A stretch of 64,000 nt of DNA. Source: Monarcha castaneiventris obscurior. Taxonomy: Eukaryota; Chordata; Aves; Passeriformes; Monarchidae. The translations under genes were made by a program, and so were the position numbers. Positions 52,703-62,769 of the stretch are shown here, piece after piece. How positions within the stretch are numbered: the first letter of the stretch is position 1; each line of letters starts with the position of its first letter. The notes below the pieces were generated by a model. That model saw only the letters and a list, made by a program, of their open reading frames with translations. It did not search any database and was not told the DNA's origin. Location of the stretch: contig JAMPIT010000435.1 of NCBI GenBank assembly GCA_026261815.1, positions 770,501 to 834,500 of the forward strand, read 5' to 3'.

Positions 52703-52731
52703 CTTGCCTAATACTACATAATTTTTTACAG

Positions 52732-53501
52732 CATCATAGAATGGTTTGGGTTCTAAAGGATCTTAAAGATCATCTAGTTCCACCTCCTTCTCTCATGGGC
52801 AGGGACACCTTCCACTAGACCAGGTTGCTCAGAGCCCCATCCAACCTGGCCTTGAACACTTTCAGGGATGGAGCAGCTGGAGCTTCTCTGGGCAACCTGT
52901 GCCAGTGCCACACCATCCTCACAATAAAGAGTTTCTTCCTAATGTATAACCTAAAGCTTCCCTCTTTCAGTTTTAAGCTATTGCCCCTTGTTGTGTCACT
53001 ATGTGTCCTTGTAAAAAGTCTCTCTCCAGCTTTCTTACAGTCCCTCTTTAGGTAGGTGGTGGTGCTAGAAATTCTCCCTGGAGCTTTCTTTTCTCCAGGC
53101 TGAAAAACCTCAACTCTCTCAGCCTGTCTTCAGAGCAGAGGTCCTGTAGCCTCTGAGCATCTCTGCGTCCTCTTCTGGACTCTCCAACAGGTCCACGTCC
53201 TTCTTTTGTTGGGGCCCCTGGTGGGGTCTCACAACAGCAGAGTAAAGGGACAGTCACCTCCCTTGACTTGCTGGTCACACTGCTTTTCATGCAGCCCAAG
53301 ATGTGTTTGGCTTTCTGGGCTGCCAGCACACAGTGCTGGGTTGTGCTGAGTTTCTCCACCAATACACATAAATCCTCCTACTGAAGGCTGCTCTCAGTCC
53401 GTTCTCTGCCCAGAGAGAATGTGTTTGTGCTTGGGATTGCCCAGACCTGGGTGCAAGACATTGCACTTGGCCTTGTTGAACTTCATGAGGTTCTGAGGTG
53501 C
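52732..53501 (-). mobile_element. CR1 LINE, 3' part, interrupted by the family 2 LTR
   Basis: The + strand starts ATCATAGAATGGTTTGGG (the 3' terminus read in reverse). It runs through the CR1 landmarks GGATCTTAAAGATCATCTAG, CCAGGTTGCTCAGAGCCCC, TTGCCCCTTGTTGTGTCACT, TCTCCAGGCTGAAAAACC and CCAGACCTGGGTGCAAGACA, up to TTCATGAGGTTCTGAGGTGC. The element stops at the LTR junction and resumes at 54899. The TSD GGTGC belongs to the LTR. It has an ordinary CR1 5'-truncated form. Confidence 0.9.
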
Positions 53502-54073
53502 CGTGGTGGTTTAGCAGAACCTAGGGCTTTAGTTTGTAGGGGAGAGGGAAAAAAAAAAAAGAGGAAAGGAAAACAGCTGCTCGATTTCTGTGACCGGCAC
53601 AGAGCTTATAGTTGATAGACGGTTGGTAAGCCAATTAAATAAGCTGGTAATGCCTCTGTGATGTACATATTTAAATAATGAGGAAATGCATGTTCCTGCT
53701 CCCCCGCTGAGGGGTGGTGAGGCGAGGAGCCCTGGGCCCCATCCTGGAGCCGGCAGGCCCCGCTCTGGTGTGGTGGTGTGGGCCCAGGCCGCTGGGAAAG
53801 CCACCTTGGAGCCATGAGCAGCTGCGTGGCCGGAAAACCCCCCACTGAGCTGGGACCACGCAGCCCACACGGGCCAGCGGGCCCTCCCTGCAGCCGGCAC
53901 AGCTCGCACAGGACCGAGGAAAACTCCACACAGCCAACATAGGAGAAACATGGCAAGTATTCCCCCAATGCAGAGCCCAGACAAGATCAACTTCTCAGCA
54001 GCAACTTAGAAACATTGACTTTCTTCCAAGTCAGAGAGAAAGGAAAAGTGAGATCACATGAGAAGAGGCCAAC

Positions 54074-54238
54074 ATGGCAGAACCACGGTCAGTGGGGGAA
54101 GGGAAAGAGGCGCTCCCAGCGCCGAAGCTGAAATTCTCCTTGCAGGCTATGGTGATGTCTATAATACAGCAAATTGTTTTCCCTATAATTCATGAGATGA
54201 GATGCATGAGGGGGGTGCAGAAATCCATGTGCAGCTAG
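54074..54238 (+). other. Second open frame within family 2 LTR copy 1
   Basis: 54 codons, starting MAEPRSVGEGKEALPAPK and ending at a TAG. The counterpart in copy 2 (48358-48579, minus) begins with nearly the same residues and then diverges after a G-run change. Family 1 LTRs have a related stretch in the same relative position, including QRSMCS against QKSMCS here. It is LTR-derived and not supported as a functional protein. Confidence 0.4.
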
Positions 54239-54448
54239 AGGAAAAAAAGTGCTCAATGCCAGAGCCCATAGATGTTGCGAAAGGCTTTTAAAGACTGAAG
54301 AAGAGAGCCTTTGCTTTCAGACTGGAGTAGCTCATCCTTAAAAGACTAAAACCCCATGGCTGTTATGACCCGTGCTGGCAGTTGTGGAAGACTGTAAGAT
54401 TCAGTCGGGGAGGGATATTTTTTCACTGCAGCAGATTCGGGCGGACTG

Positions 54449-54655
54449 TTGTTTATGACGTTTGAAACCTCTCTAGAGAACTTTGCAGAGAGCTATCTTC
54501 CGTGGGAGGAATCCCACTGCACAGCAGAAGAAACTCTTTTCCTTAAACATAAAGAAAGACTCTTAGGAAATGAAACACTGACCAAAACCCCATGTTTGTT
54601 TCCCTTGCACGGGTTGATGGAAAGAGGGAGGTGCTGGAAGAGAAAGGTGTTCTGA
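54449..54655 (+). other. Open frame retained in family 2 LTR copies
   Basis: The 68-codon frame contains FAESYLPWEESHCTAEET and KHKERLLGNETLTKTPC. The counterpart on the minus strand at 47955-48200 has only three amino-acid changes over these 68 codons. The frame lies in the LTR body and not in a retroviral gene. Similarity between the copies mainly reflects recent origin, so selection on the frame is not shown. No known protein is suggested. Confidence 0.45.
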
Positions 54656-54898
54656 AAGTTTGCCTTAGTTTCTCACTATTCTTTTCACTTTTAATTCTCT
54701 TAGTAATACATTTTCTTAATTCTACTGTAAGTTTGAGCCTGTTTTGCCTTGAAGTTTTTTCTGTTTTCCTCAAACAATCCTTATTTCACCTCATAAAAAT
54801 GAAGTTTCAATTTACCCTTTTCTGCTTAGCTATAGCAGAGGCAAATAAATAAATAGCTTTCGTGGTGTTTGCCGCCTAACCAGCATCAAACTGCCACA

Positions 54899-55150
54899 GG
54901 TGCCCAGCTCTCCAACCTGTCAAGGTCCTCCAGGATGGCATCCCTTCCCTCTGGTGGGCACCACTCAGCTTGGTTTCATCAGCAAATTTGCCAGACTTTT
55001 CTGGAAAAATGATGAAAATACCGATCAGGTTGGGGTCATAGTTATGTCACTGTTAATAGATTAGGTATCCAATGTTCAGCACAATAGGTCTGACTGGGGC
55101 TGAGGACCTTGGGTAGATCTGGACCCCCCTGATTCTGCTTGGCATCAATA
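54899..55150 (-). mobile_element. CR1 LINE, continuation after the nested LTR
   Basis: The text continues the same CR1: CCAACCTGTCAAGGTCCTCC, then GGATGGCATCCCTTCC, then CAGCTTGGTTTCATCAGCAA and TTTGCCAGA. After about 55050 it decays, and the 5' end lies near 55150. With 52732-53501 it forms about 1020 bp of one CR1 copy. Confidence 0.85.
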
Positions 55151-55154
55151 TATG

Positions 55155-57580
55155 TTCCCTTCTTTGGAATCCACTCTGTCACTACACACTGAAGACAAAC
55201 CATGATCTTTCTAGAAACCTCATCATGATCTGTGTACGTGTCTTCTCACTGCACATCTTCAGGACAACACTCACGCATTTTCAAATGCACTTGAAAATTG
55301 GTCGTAAGACAACCTGAATGGATGATAGTTTGCATGTGTTAACTCAGCAGACGCAAAGTATTTTTACTCTGATCTCTCCTTTCCTGCGTCCTCTAATGTC
55401 AAGTGCTATAAGGCAGGGCAGGACTTATCTCCTAGTGTTAAGTAGGACTCTTTTGTTTGAGCTGCAGTCAGTAGCAGCTATGTTCCTGGAACTGTGAAAG
55501 GAAATGTCATTTAGTTTGAGGTGCCTTGAAATGCAGAAACATTTGTTTCAAGTCCCTCGGAGGGCTGTTGGCCAAGTTCAGCAGCAGGTAATCTATGCGC
55601 TGGTGGGCATTGCCTGCATCAGAGAGCATTTCTTTGCTCTGCAGGACAAGTCAACAGAAGACTGGAAGTGTATTAAATCAATCCAGCAAAACAAAACCCG
55701 AGCAATTCCACATCAGTTGACTGACAGTCACACAGGTTTTGACTCAAACCCCATTAACGCGGGAGAAAGCTTTCAATGGCATTCATTTTGGCTTTAGATA
55801 AGTCCCACAGAGATATAACTGGTGCACTACTGCCATAGGGAAGCTCTGTTGTTAACAATACTGAAAAGGCTGATTCTTCTGTATTGTTAGAGAATGCTGT
55901 ACTAACATAGATAATGTAGCTTCTCAATGCATCCCTTGAAGCCTGATAAGTATTTAATTGCTCTTTTGGAAAAGGGAAGCTGAGGCACAGGGAGTTGGAG
56001 TATTTTGCCCAAATTCATGCAGAGACAGTGACAAGCATTGGGGAGTCTAGTAAAGAGTCAGATAAATTAGATCTGGGAAAAACACAGACTTAGAGCAGCA
56101 AGAATTCAGTGAACAGTAAGGTTTATTTTTATAGATATTGACATTTTCACAAGAAACAATAGCAGTTCATTGAAGCACAGTGTGCATGAGCTCTGAGTAA
56201 CCACGTGGCCTTCATGTTATAAATCTTCTCCTTCCTTTTTCCATGCAGTTTTGTAACATCTTTTGTTGCTTTGGAGTTGAATTATTCCCCAGTCTTCTAA
56301 TTTTAAATGCCATGTTACATTCTTTTGTTCCTGACTTCACCTTCATTTCATAGGCTTACTGGATTTAACTGCAACATTTTTTACACTCCTTATTTTAAAA
56401 AAATGGCATTTGAAAATGGAATGTTATTTGCTCCTAAATGCTTTCAATCTGAAGGAAAAAAAGTACTAAAAATGCAATATTTACAGTAATTTAAATTCCT
56501 CACTGGTAAATAGTTTAATTAAACATCTTTGTGTTTTCCTGTGCTCTAGGCGTGGAAGGGTTTCTAATTTGTCCAGAGCAGTTGGTAATCCTTTCAAGTC
56601 CTTTTGACACATTGATTTTCTGTAACTTTATTAATACTAAAATTAAACAGCTGACCGCAAATCATGCTGATGGTTGTATTTCTTGACTTAGGCATAATTA
56701 GCATTTTTACATGATTTCTTAGCTGCAGCCTTTTGTGCTGGTATATAAGCTATCACGAAAATGCAGTATTTTAATACGTTTTGCGTATGTATGTTCATGC
56801 TTATGCATAAACTTAAGCATTAATCTTAAGCTTAAAAAATAGTAATACTGGTTTAACATTCAGTCAGGATTCATGAATGAAGCTGTCTATCTAAAGAAAC
56901 ATCAAGGACGAGCCATGTCTCCTGATCAGCGTTTGTCCTGAGCTCTCCTCTTACTGCAGGATTTCTCCTTGATACAATAGGACTAAATCCATTTTTACGG
57001 CATAAGAATTCGTGATTCCTAAATGTAGCAATTGCTACAAACAGTCAGTGAGGTGAGGGATAGAAAGAGAGCCACCACACTAATTTTTTAGTGGGAACGT
57101 GCTATCTCACAAACACGCAGCAGCTGCAGGATCGATGCCAGTGTCTGGAAGCAAAAAGCTCTCATGTTTTAGTCATCTGCTCCCGCAGTAAGTGTGAATG
57201 CCTTAAGGAGTGCAACTTGCTTTTGGGAAAGAGTTTACTCAATCAAGTTCTGATCTTTTTGGAGATCTGACAGCCAGGGTTTGTCATCTCCTTTGTCCAA
57301 ACAAGTAAAAAATTTCTCAATCTGTATTCTGTTTCTAGATACCATTTGTAACAAGCTCCTTTTTTCTTCAGACACAGAATTGAACTCTCCTACTAAATCA
57401 AGGAAGTAACTGAATCATAGAGAAGGGCATCAGGCTCACCATTCCTCAAGGCAGGATCCATGGACTCTGAAACATCCTTTATCTTATCTGTTCGTAAAAA
57501 ACACAAACAATTTCAACAAGGGAAACGCTTTAATCCCCTTTTTGTGTGTGTCCCCCCCTTGCTCAGCCATTTACAAAGGT
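55155..57580. other. Intronic sequence, no supported feature
   Basis: Presumed NELL1 intron, AT-rich. The 97-codon + frame at 55504-55797 has no recognisable family. No splice-bounded exon was found. Confidence 0.5.
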
Positions 57581-57584
57581 TTGC

Positions 57585-57880
57585 TTAATGGCTCCCTTAA
57601 ATCTCTCTTGCCACAATTTAAGCCTGTCACCTCTTGTCATATTCTCAGTGAACACAGAGAATGCTTTGACCTTTCTATTTGCACTCCATTTTAATATTTG
57701 AAATATCTTTTCATGAGTGTGCTTTATTCTTCTAATCTGAAGTCTAAAAGCCTGTTCTTAGTTTTCGGGCCGAGCAGTACAACAATAAGTTTTCTTCATA
57801 ACTCCATGTTTTCTTTTGAAAAAATTCTGGGTCTTTGCACCCAGACTTTCAGTTTCTTACAGAAGTATTTTTCATGTTGA
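57585..57880 (-). mobile_element. Ancient CR1-type LINE fragment
   Basis: The + strand has CTTGCCACAATTTAAGCCT, then TCACCTCTTGTCATATTCTC, then AGTGAACACAGAGAATG, then TTTGAAATATCTTTTCATG and AATCTGAAGTCTAAAAGCC. These follow in order the reverse text of an old CR1-type 3' region (CTTGCCACAATTTAAGCC, CTTGTCCTATCCTCAGTGGACACAG split into pieces). Divergence is high. Confidence 0.55.
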
Positions 57881-57899
57881 GCTGCATGATTGTTGTTGT

Positions 57900-60800
57900 G
57901 TGTGAACGAAGATGCTCTAAAGAATGGTCCCAGGTAGGAGGAGGTGAAGTGTGTGTGAGGTTGGCAAGTCAGACAGATAAATGGGGCCTAAACCTCCCAT
58001 ACTGATTCTCAGAGGCCTAGGCTGCGTTAATGTCTGCTTCCAGAGGCTGGTTAGCCAGGCCCAGCGCTGACCATGCTGGATAAAGAGTTCTCTCTTTGCC
58101 CTGCTATGTCCTCTTCTTTCTGTCTAAACATACTGTTCAGCTGTATAAAGAAGAGCTGTTGGATGACTAATGGCCAAGTACAGAATGTCTATAGTGTTTG
58201 CTTTTGATGCTCGAGTAGATTCTGTGGCTTGTCTGATTCGAGTAATAATGAGCACATGGCTGCTGGAAAATATTAGAAAAAAAGGCTCAAATGCTCCTCC
58301 AGTATGCCTGTGTGTATCTTGCAGTGTGTGTCTCCTATGTGACCAAAGACTGCAATGCGGTACACATATATGCATTTCTTCCAAAGAAATCCCGTAGAGA
58401 GGAAGAGGAGCTCATTCACATTGGATCATAAGAGTGCCAGATTCCTATCAGTTCAGTTTAAGGAATGGTGGAAATTATCTTGGATGCAATCACTGGACCT
58501 CTAGAAAGGCCAAGAACTTGCAATAAATTTATTTGGATTTGACAAGTGTGTATCTCCTGAATGGCAGAGTGGCGTGGTGGCTGAAAACAGCTTGGCAAGT
58601 TAGGAGTGACATATCTGTGAAATGTGCAGCACTTTGCTGCTCTGCTGTTGTATCTTTGTGTTTGCTGCTTGGATTTATGATTTCCAGAGTAAGGCTTTTA
58701 CTTATGAAACAAAGGAATTCTATAAAGCTTGTTAAGCTGAACAGAAAATTTTCCATAAAGTTCATGGTGCTTATGTCTGATGGGCTTTTCTGACAGTGAG
58801 AAATATGTGTGACAAAGACTTTAGCATGTCGTGTTTTTTTCTTTTTTTTAATCCAAATCTGCATTTTATGCAGAATGAAACAGTATATTAACACATCTCA
58901 TTTTGCTATGATCTCATTTTTATACCTGTGCTGAATATTTCATAGTTGTGTGCATATTGATTGGGAGAAAGCTAATATTTTATTAAAAGCTATTGATTCT
59001 TGAATGTCTATTACTGTATACAGGTGATCAAAGGATCACCTTCTGAGCAATCTGAGATACTGAAAAGACCTTAGGACCCTGGTTCAATGATGGGCACCTG
59101 TAATTTGTTTGAAGTGGCTGGGGTATGGTGTAAGCACTATTTAGAAATGCATCATAGGTCATCCAACTCTTGCTTTGCTGGTTCTCCATGTTCACAAGTA
59201 AGTTAAAAAATGCTTTTTTCAGCAGAAATATGTACATTAAGGAGATGGGGCAGAGTGCTTGTGGCTCTGAAGGTGTGCAGTGTGATTTGTCTCTAAGGAG
59301 AGTCTAATTCTGGTTTTGGAGGACCCTTACGTTCTGTCCGTGAGCAAGAATATTGAGATACTGTGTGGGTGATACTGCAGGTGAATGCCAGTGTGTCTGA
59401 TAACTAGATATCCTACATGCCTAAATTTATTTCTGTATTTGTAAACATTAGTCAATAATCATAAATCTGGTAGTGTTGCCTTTCTGAAATATTTGTGAAA
59501 TAATTTTAAAGGGTGTAGAGGAGCTGACACTGGCAAGCAGACTTGCTCAGTCCTTAAGAAATACAGCCTTTGGGAATGGCACAGGGATGGGTAGAAGGAG
59601 AGGTGCTTTGATCTATCACTTTGTAGTTAATATTTTCATGCTTTCTACTGTAGGCTTTTTGCCTCCCAGTATGAAACTTCCTATTTAGTTCCGTGATTGC
59701 ATGTAATAATTGCTCAAACTGGGGATTTTTATGACTCTCACAGAAATAGCTCTTATTCTTCATTGTCAGAGAAGTGGGAGAGAGCTGGGCAAATGAATGA
59801 CACAGTCTTGCTAATTGTGTTCCCGTTAGAATAGTCTATTGCAATATCTATGTGCTTAGATTTTTTTTTTTTTCTTTTCAGAGTTTACAAATAAAGTTCA
59901 TTTTTAGAAAATACAGTTCATGCTGCTAGACTGAGATAATCAGGTGTTTTGGGGAAGGCTTTCCTGGTGTTCCAGATGATAGCAGAAGGGGCCAGAAAAC
60001 AGTGCTGCCAAGCAAAGGATAAGGATGTCAGTGGAGAGACAGCTTAATGGCCTGTAAGGGAAAAATATTTATTTATGAAGAAGAAAAGTTTCCATGTTTT
60101 CAAGATCCTAGGGATTTGGTTTAGTCTGCTTTATGCTTCTCATAATGGAGGATTCTATTTCATAAAGTTTAATGGATAGAATTTTTTATAATGCTGAACT
60201 ATCTACCAGCATTTGTTCTTTGTGCTAGTTTTTGGCTGGTTTGTTGTTGGCCTTTTGCTTTCAAAATAGCACAAATGTTAAAAGTGGTGTTCTGTGGAAC
60301 ATCTGACACAGCAAATTCTTCTTCAAACAGTAAATTAGGAATGCGCATATTTAGGCACACACACTTCCCAAAGGGGCAGAGGAATCCTCTGATCTTTGGA
60401 GACTTGGTTTCAGATAGATTCCTTGGTATCTATCCAATTCTCAGCTGCATCCTCTATTATAATTGGGCCACAAATACAGTTTTGCAATAAAGCAAAGACA
60501 TACAAAATGTAGTCCCATTCTAGCACAATATAAAGTGACTTTTTTTAACGTGCTAGTAGTGTCTGCTTAGTACACTTTTACTTCAGTCTGCATGCTTTTA
60601 AGAGTCCCACAAACCCTCTGATGTTCATATGAGAGTAGTAAATGTATGTAAACCACACTCCCTGTTTCTCTGGCTGGCATGTTAAATCACTTCCAAAACT
60701 CTTTTGATTCTCTCCACACTTAGGAAACTAGATTTATTCCATTCCTCAGAGAAAGTTCAAAATTCACAGTCCAAGTGACTCTTCTCTCCCTGGATCTGGG

Positions 60801-60900
60801 TCTCTAACTTTTGCAAGAACAAATAAGGTGTGTATGGCATCTGATAATGTAGGTTCCTTCACATTTTTTCTTGTTGCTGCTGCTAGAAGTGAAACACCAG
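57900..60900. other. Intronic sequence, no supported feature
   Basis: Presumed NELL1 intron. Overlapping frames at 58124-58397 and 58529-58894 run on both strands and share no family signal. A T-run lies near 59860-59875. Confidence 0.5.
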
Positions 60901-60904
60901 TAGA

Positions 60905-61228
60905 GACACTCCAAGGATGGGGCATCCACAACTTACCTGGACAACCTGTTCCAGTGCCTCACCCCCCTCACAGGAAAGAATTTCTTACTGACACCTAATC
61001 TGAACCCGCCTTCTTTGAGTTTGAAGCCATTTGTCTGTGTCCTGTCACTCCATGTCCTAGTCCAAAGTCCCTCTCCAGCTCCCTTGTAGCCCCTTTGGGT
61101 ACTGGAAGGACATCTAAGGTCTCCCCAGGGCCTTCTCTTCTCCAGGCTGAACAGCCCCAATTGGCTCAGCCTGTCTTCACAGGAGAGGTGCCCCAGCCCT
61201 TTGAGCACCCTTTCACTCAAGTCTTCCT
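60905..61228 (-). mobile_element. CR1 LINE fragment
   Basis: The + strand runs CTCCAAGGATGGGGCATCCA, then ACAACCTGTTCCAGTGCCTC, then AAGAATTTCTTACTGACACC, then TCCATGTCCTAGTCCAAAGT, then TCTCCAGGCTGAACAGCCCC, then CTTTGAGCACCCTTTCACTC. This is CR1 in reverse with the extreme 3' end missing. Its 5' end stops near TCTTCCTA at about 61228. Confidence 0.88.
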
Positions 61229-61229
61229 A

Positions 61230-62520
61230 TAAAAAAAATGCAAATGCAGTAGTTGAAGGGTGTCCATCCTTTTGCCTTCAGTGATGTCTGTATTTGAGTG
61301 GATCATAGGTACCCACGCTACCCTTTCTGTGTTAGTGTAGAGACAGCAGGAGGAAAAGTCTGGAATACAGACTTGGTCTCCTCCTGTGTGACACCTGCTG
61401 GAATGTCTCTGAGTCACCCTATCCCCGGCATGAACTGCCTCAGCTGGGCTCAGGTGAAGGCAGGAAGGCCAACTTCCCATTCTTCCTCCTTCCTACAACC
61501 AAACCGAGTATAAGCTTGGTCTTTTAGCAGCTGAACTCATGAAGAACAAATAATTAAAGTGGTGTAAGCTGGAAGGCCCATTGTTCTAGACAGCAATCCT
61601 GGATACCCTCCTACCCAAGATCTCTTCAGATAGCAAGGTCCATGGGTTTCTTTTCTTTCAGATAAAATGAATTGCCTTTTTATTAGAACCTGGTGTCTTG
61701 ACCTGCAGTTGACCTTCTATTTATTCTCTGTCAGCGAAGTTGGTTGTTTCAGAGAAAACACAGGCCTCCCTGCAACTATAATATATCATAGAAGGAATCC
61801 CTTTCCTTGGTTCCATCTAACGATCATTTTGTGCCTTGAACCATAAGAATCAATAATTTCATAATTAAATTCTAGCTGGCAAGATGATTTGTGCTATTCA
61901 TGTTCATTAAGCGACTACTGTTTTGAATATTATTTGACTTAAATTCAATACCGCCTGAAGTATTTTATCAGTTAGACCTATTCTGTAAAATGACTGTTTC
62001 CATCTGTCCACCCTGATTTTTTTCCCCTTTAATTTCACTAAGCAAGAGAGCCTTTTTATTAATACTGGGTAAGAGTATTCTACATTCTGGTACTCATTTT
62101 ACATACCTTTGTCATAGCTGATATTAATTTTCTCATAAGTACTGAATAATCATAATCTTTAAAATATTTTTATTCAATTCTAAAGAAAACAAATGGGACC
62201 TTCCAGGGAAGAAAGTTAAGTAGATAGATGAATATTGTAATGATCTTGAAGAAATAATCATTTTTATCACTTTCATGCTCTACAAAGAGGAGAATAATTG
62301 CTGCTCTCCGTTTAAATCCCTCAAATGCTATTTGTTGGTATAATTTGAATTGGCCACAATACATTCTTTTCAATGTACTTACATTTTAAACTTAATATAA
62401 AAATGTGATTGCTTTAGAGAGGATACAAGTAAGATTGTGTCTGGAAAGGCAGTCAGGTTATTATGAAGTATCTACTCTAATTAGATTAGGTGAACTTGTT
62501 GTGATTTAAACCAATCTGTT
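61230..62520. other. Intronic sequence, no supported feature
   Basis: Presumed NELL1 intron, AT-rich. The + frame at 61298-61513 has no recognised product. Confidence 0.5.
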
Positions 62521-62529
62521 AGATGCAAC

Positions 62530-62768
62530 AAGGAATGTTAGAATAGTTGGGGTTGGAAAGGGCCTTAAAGATCATCTTGTTCCACCCTGCTGCTGTGGGC
62601 AGGGACTGCTTCCACCAGACCAGGTTGTTCAACCTGGCCTTGAGCACTCCCAGGGATGGGGCAGCCACAGCTTCTCTGGGCACCCTGTGCCAGGGCCTCA
62701 CCTCCCTCACAGGGAAGGATTTGTTCCTAATACCTAATCCAAATCTACCCTCAGTTAAAGGAGAGTAA
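62530..62768 (-). mobile_element. CR1 LINE 3' fragment
   Basis: The + strand starts GGAATGTTAGAATAGTTGGG, then GTTGGAAAGGGCCTTAAAG, then CCAGGTTGTTCAACCTGGCC, then AGGGATGGGGCAGCCACAGC, then TAATACCTAATCCAAATCTA. It is CR1 in reverse from near its 3' end, truncated after the CCTCAGTT landmark. Confidence 0.9.
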
Positions 62769-62769
62769 C

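Larger units (their letters stand above)
53502..54898 (+). mobile_element. Solo LTR, family 2, copy 1 (plus), nested in CR1
   Basis: An LTR of 1397 bp beginning CGTGGTGGTTTAGCAG (T of the TG start changed to C) and ending GCATCAAACTGCCACA. Target duplication GGTGC is at 53497-53501 and 54899-54903. Removing the insert and one copy of GGTGC restores a continuous CR1 text (TTCATGAGGTTCTGAGGTGC then CCAGCTCTCC), so the insertion is younger than that CR1. Body similarity to copy 2 is very high over several hundred bases. Sense frames run at 54074-54238 and 54449-54655. TTGAGCCTGTTTTGCCT at 54733-54749 is the family-shared 17-mer in reverse, about 150 bp from the end. AATAAATAAATAG lies at 54843-54855. 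Confidence 0.9.

Noticed and set aside
55504..55797. 97-codon + frame
   Set aside because: No domain, no splice sites, and no upstream signals; single-frame openness by chance.
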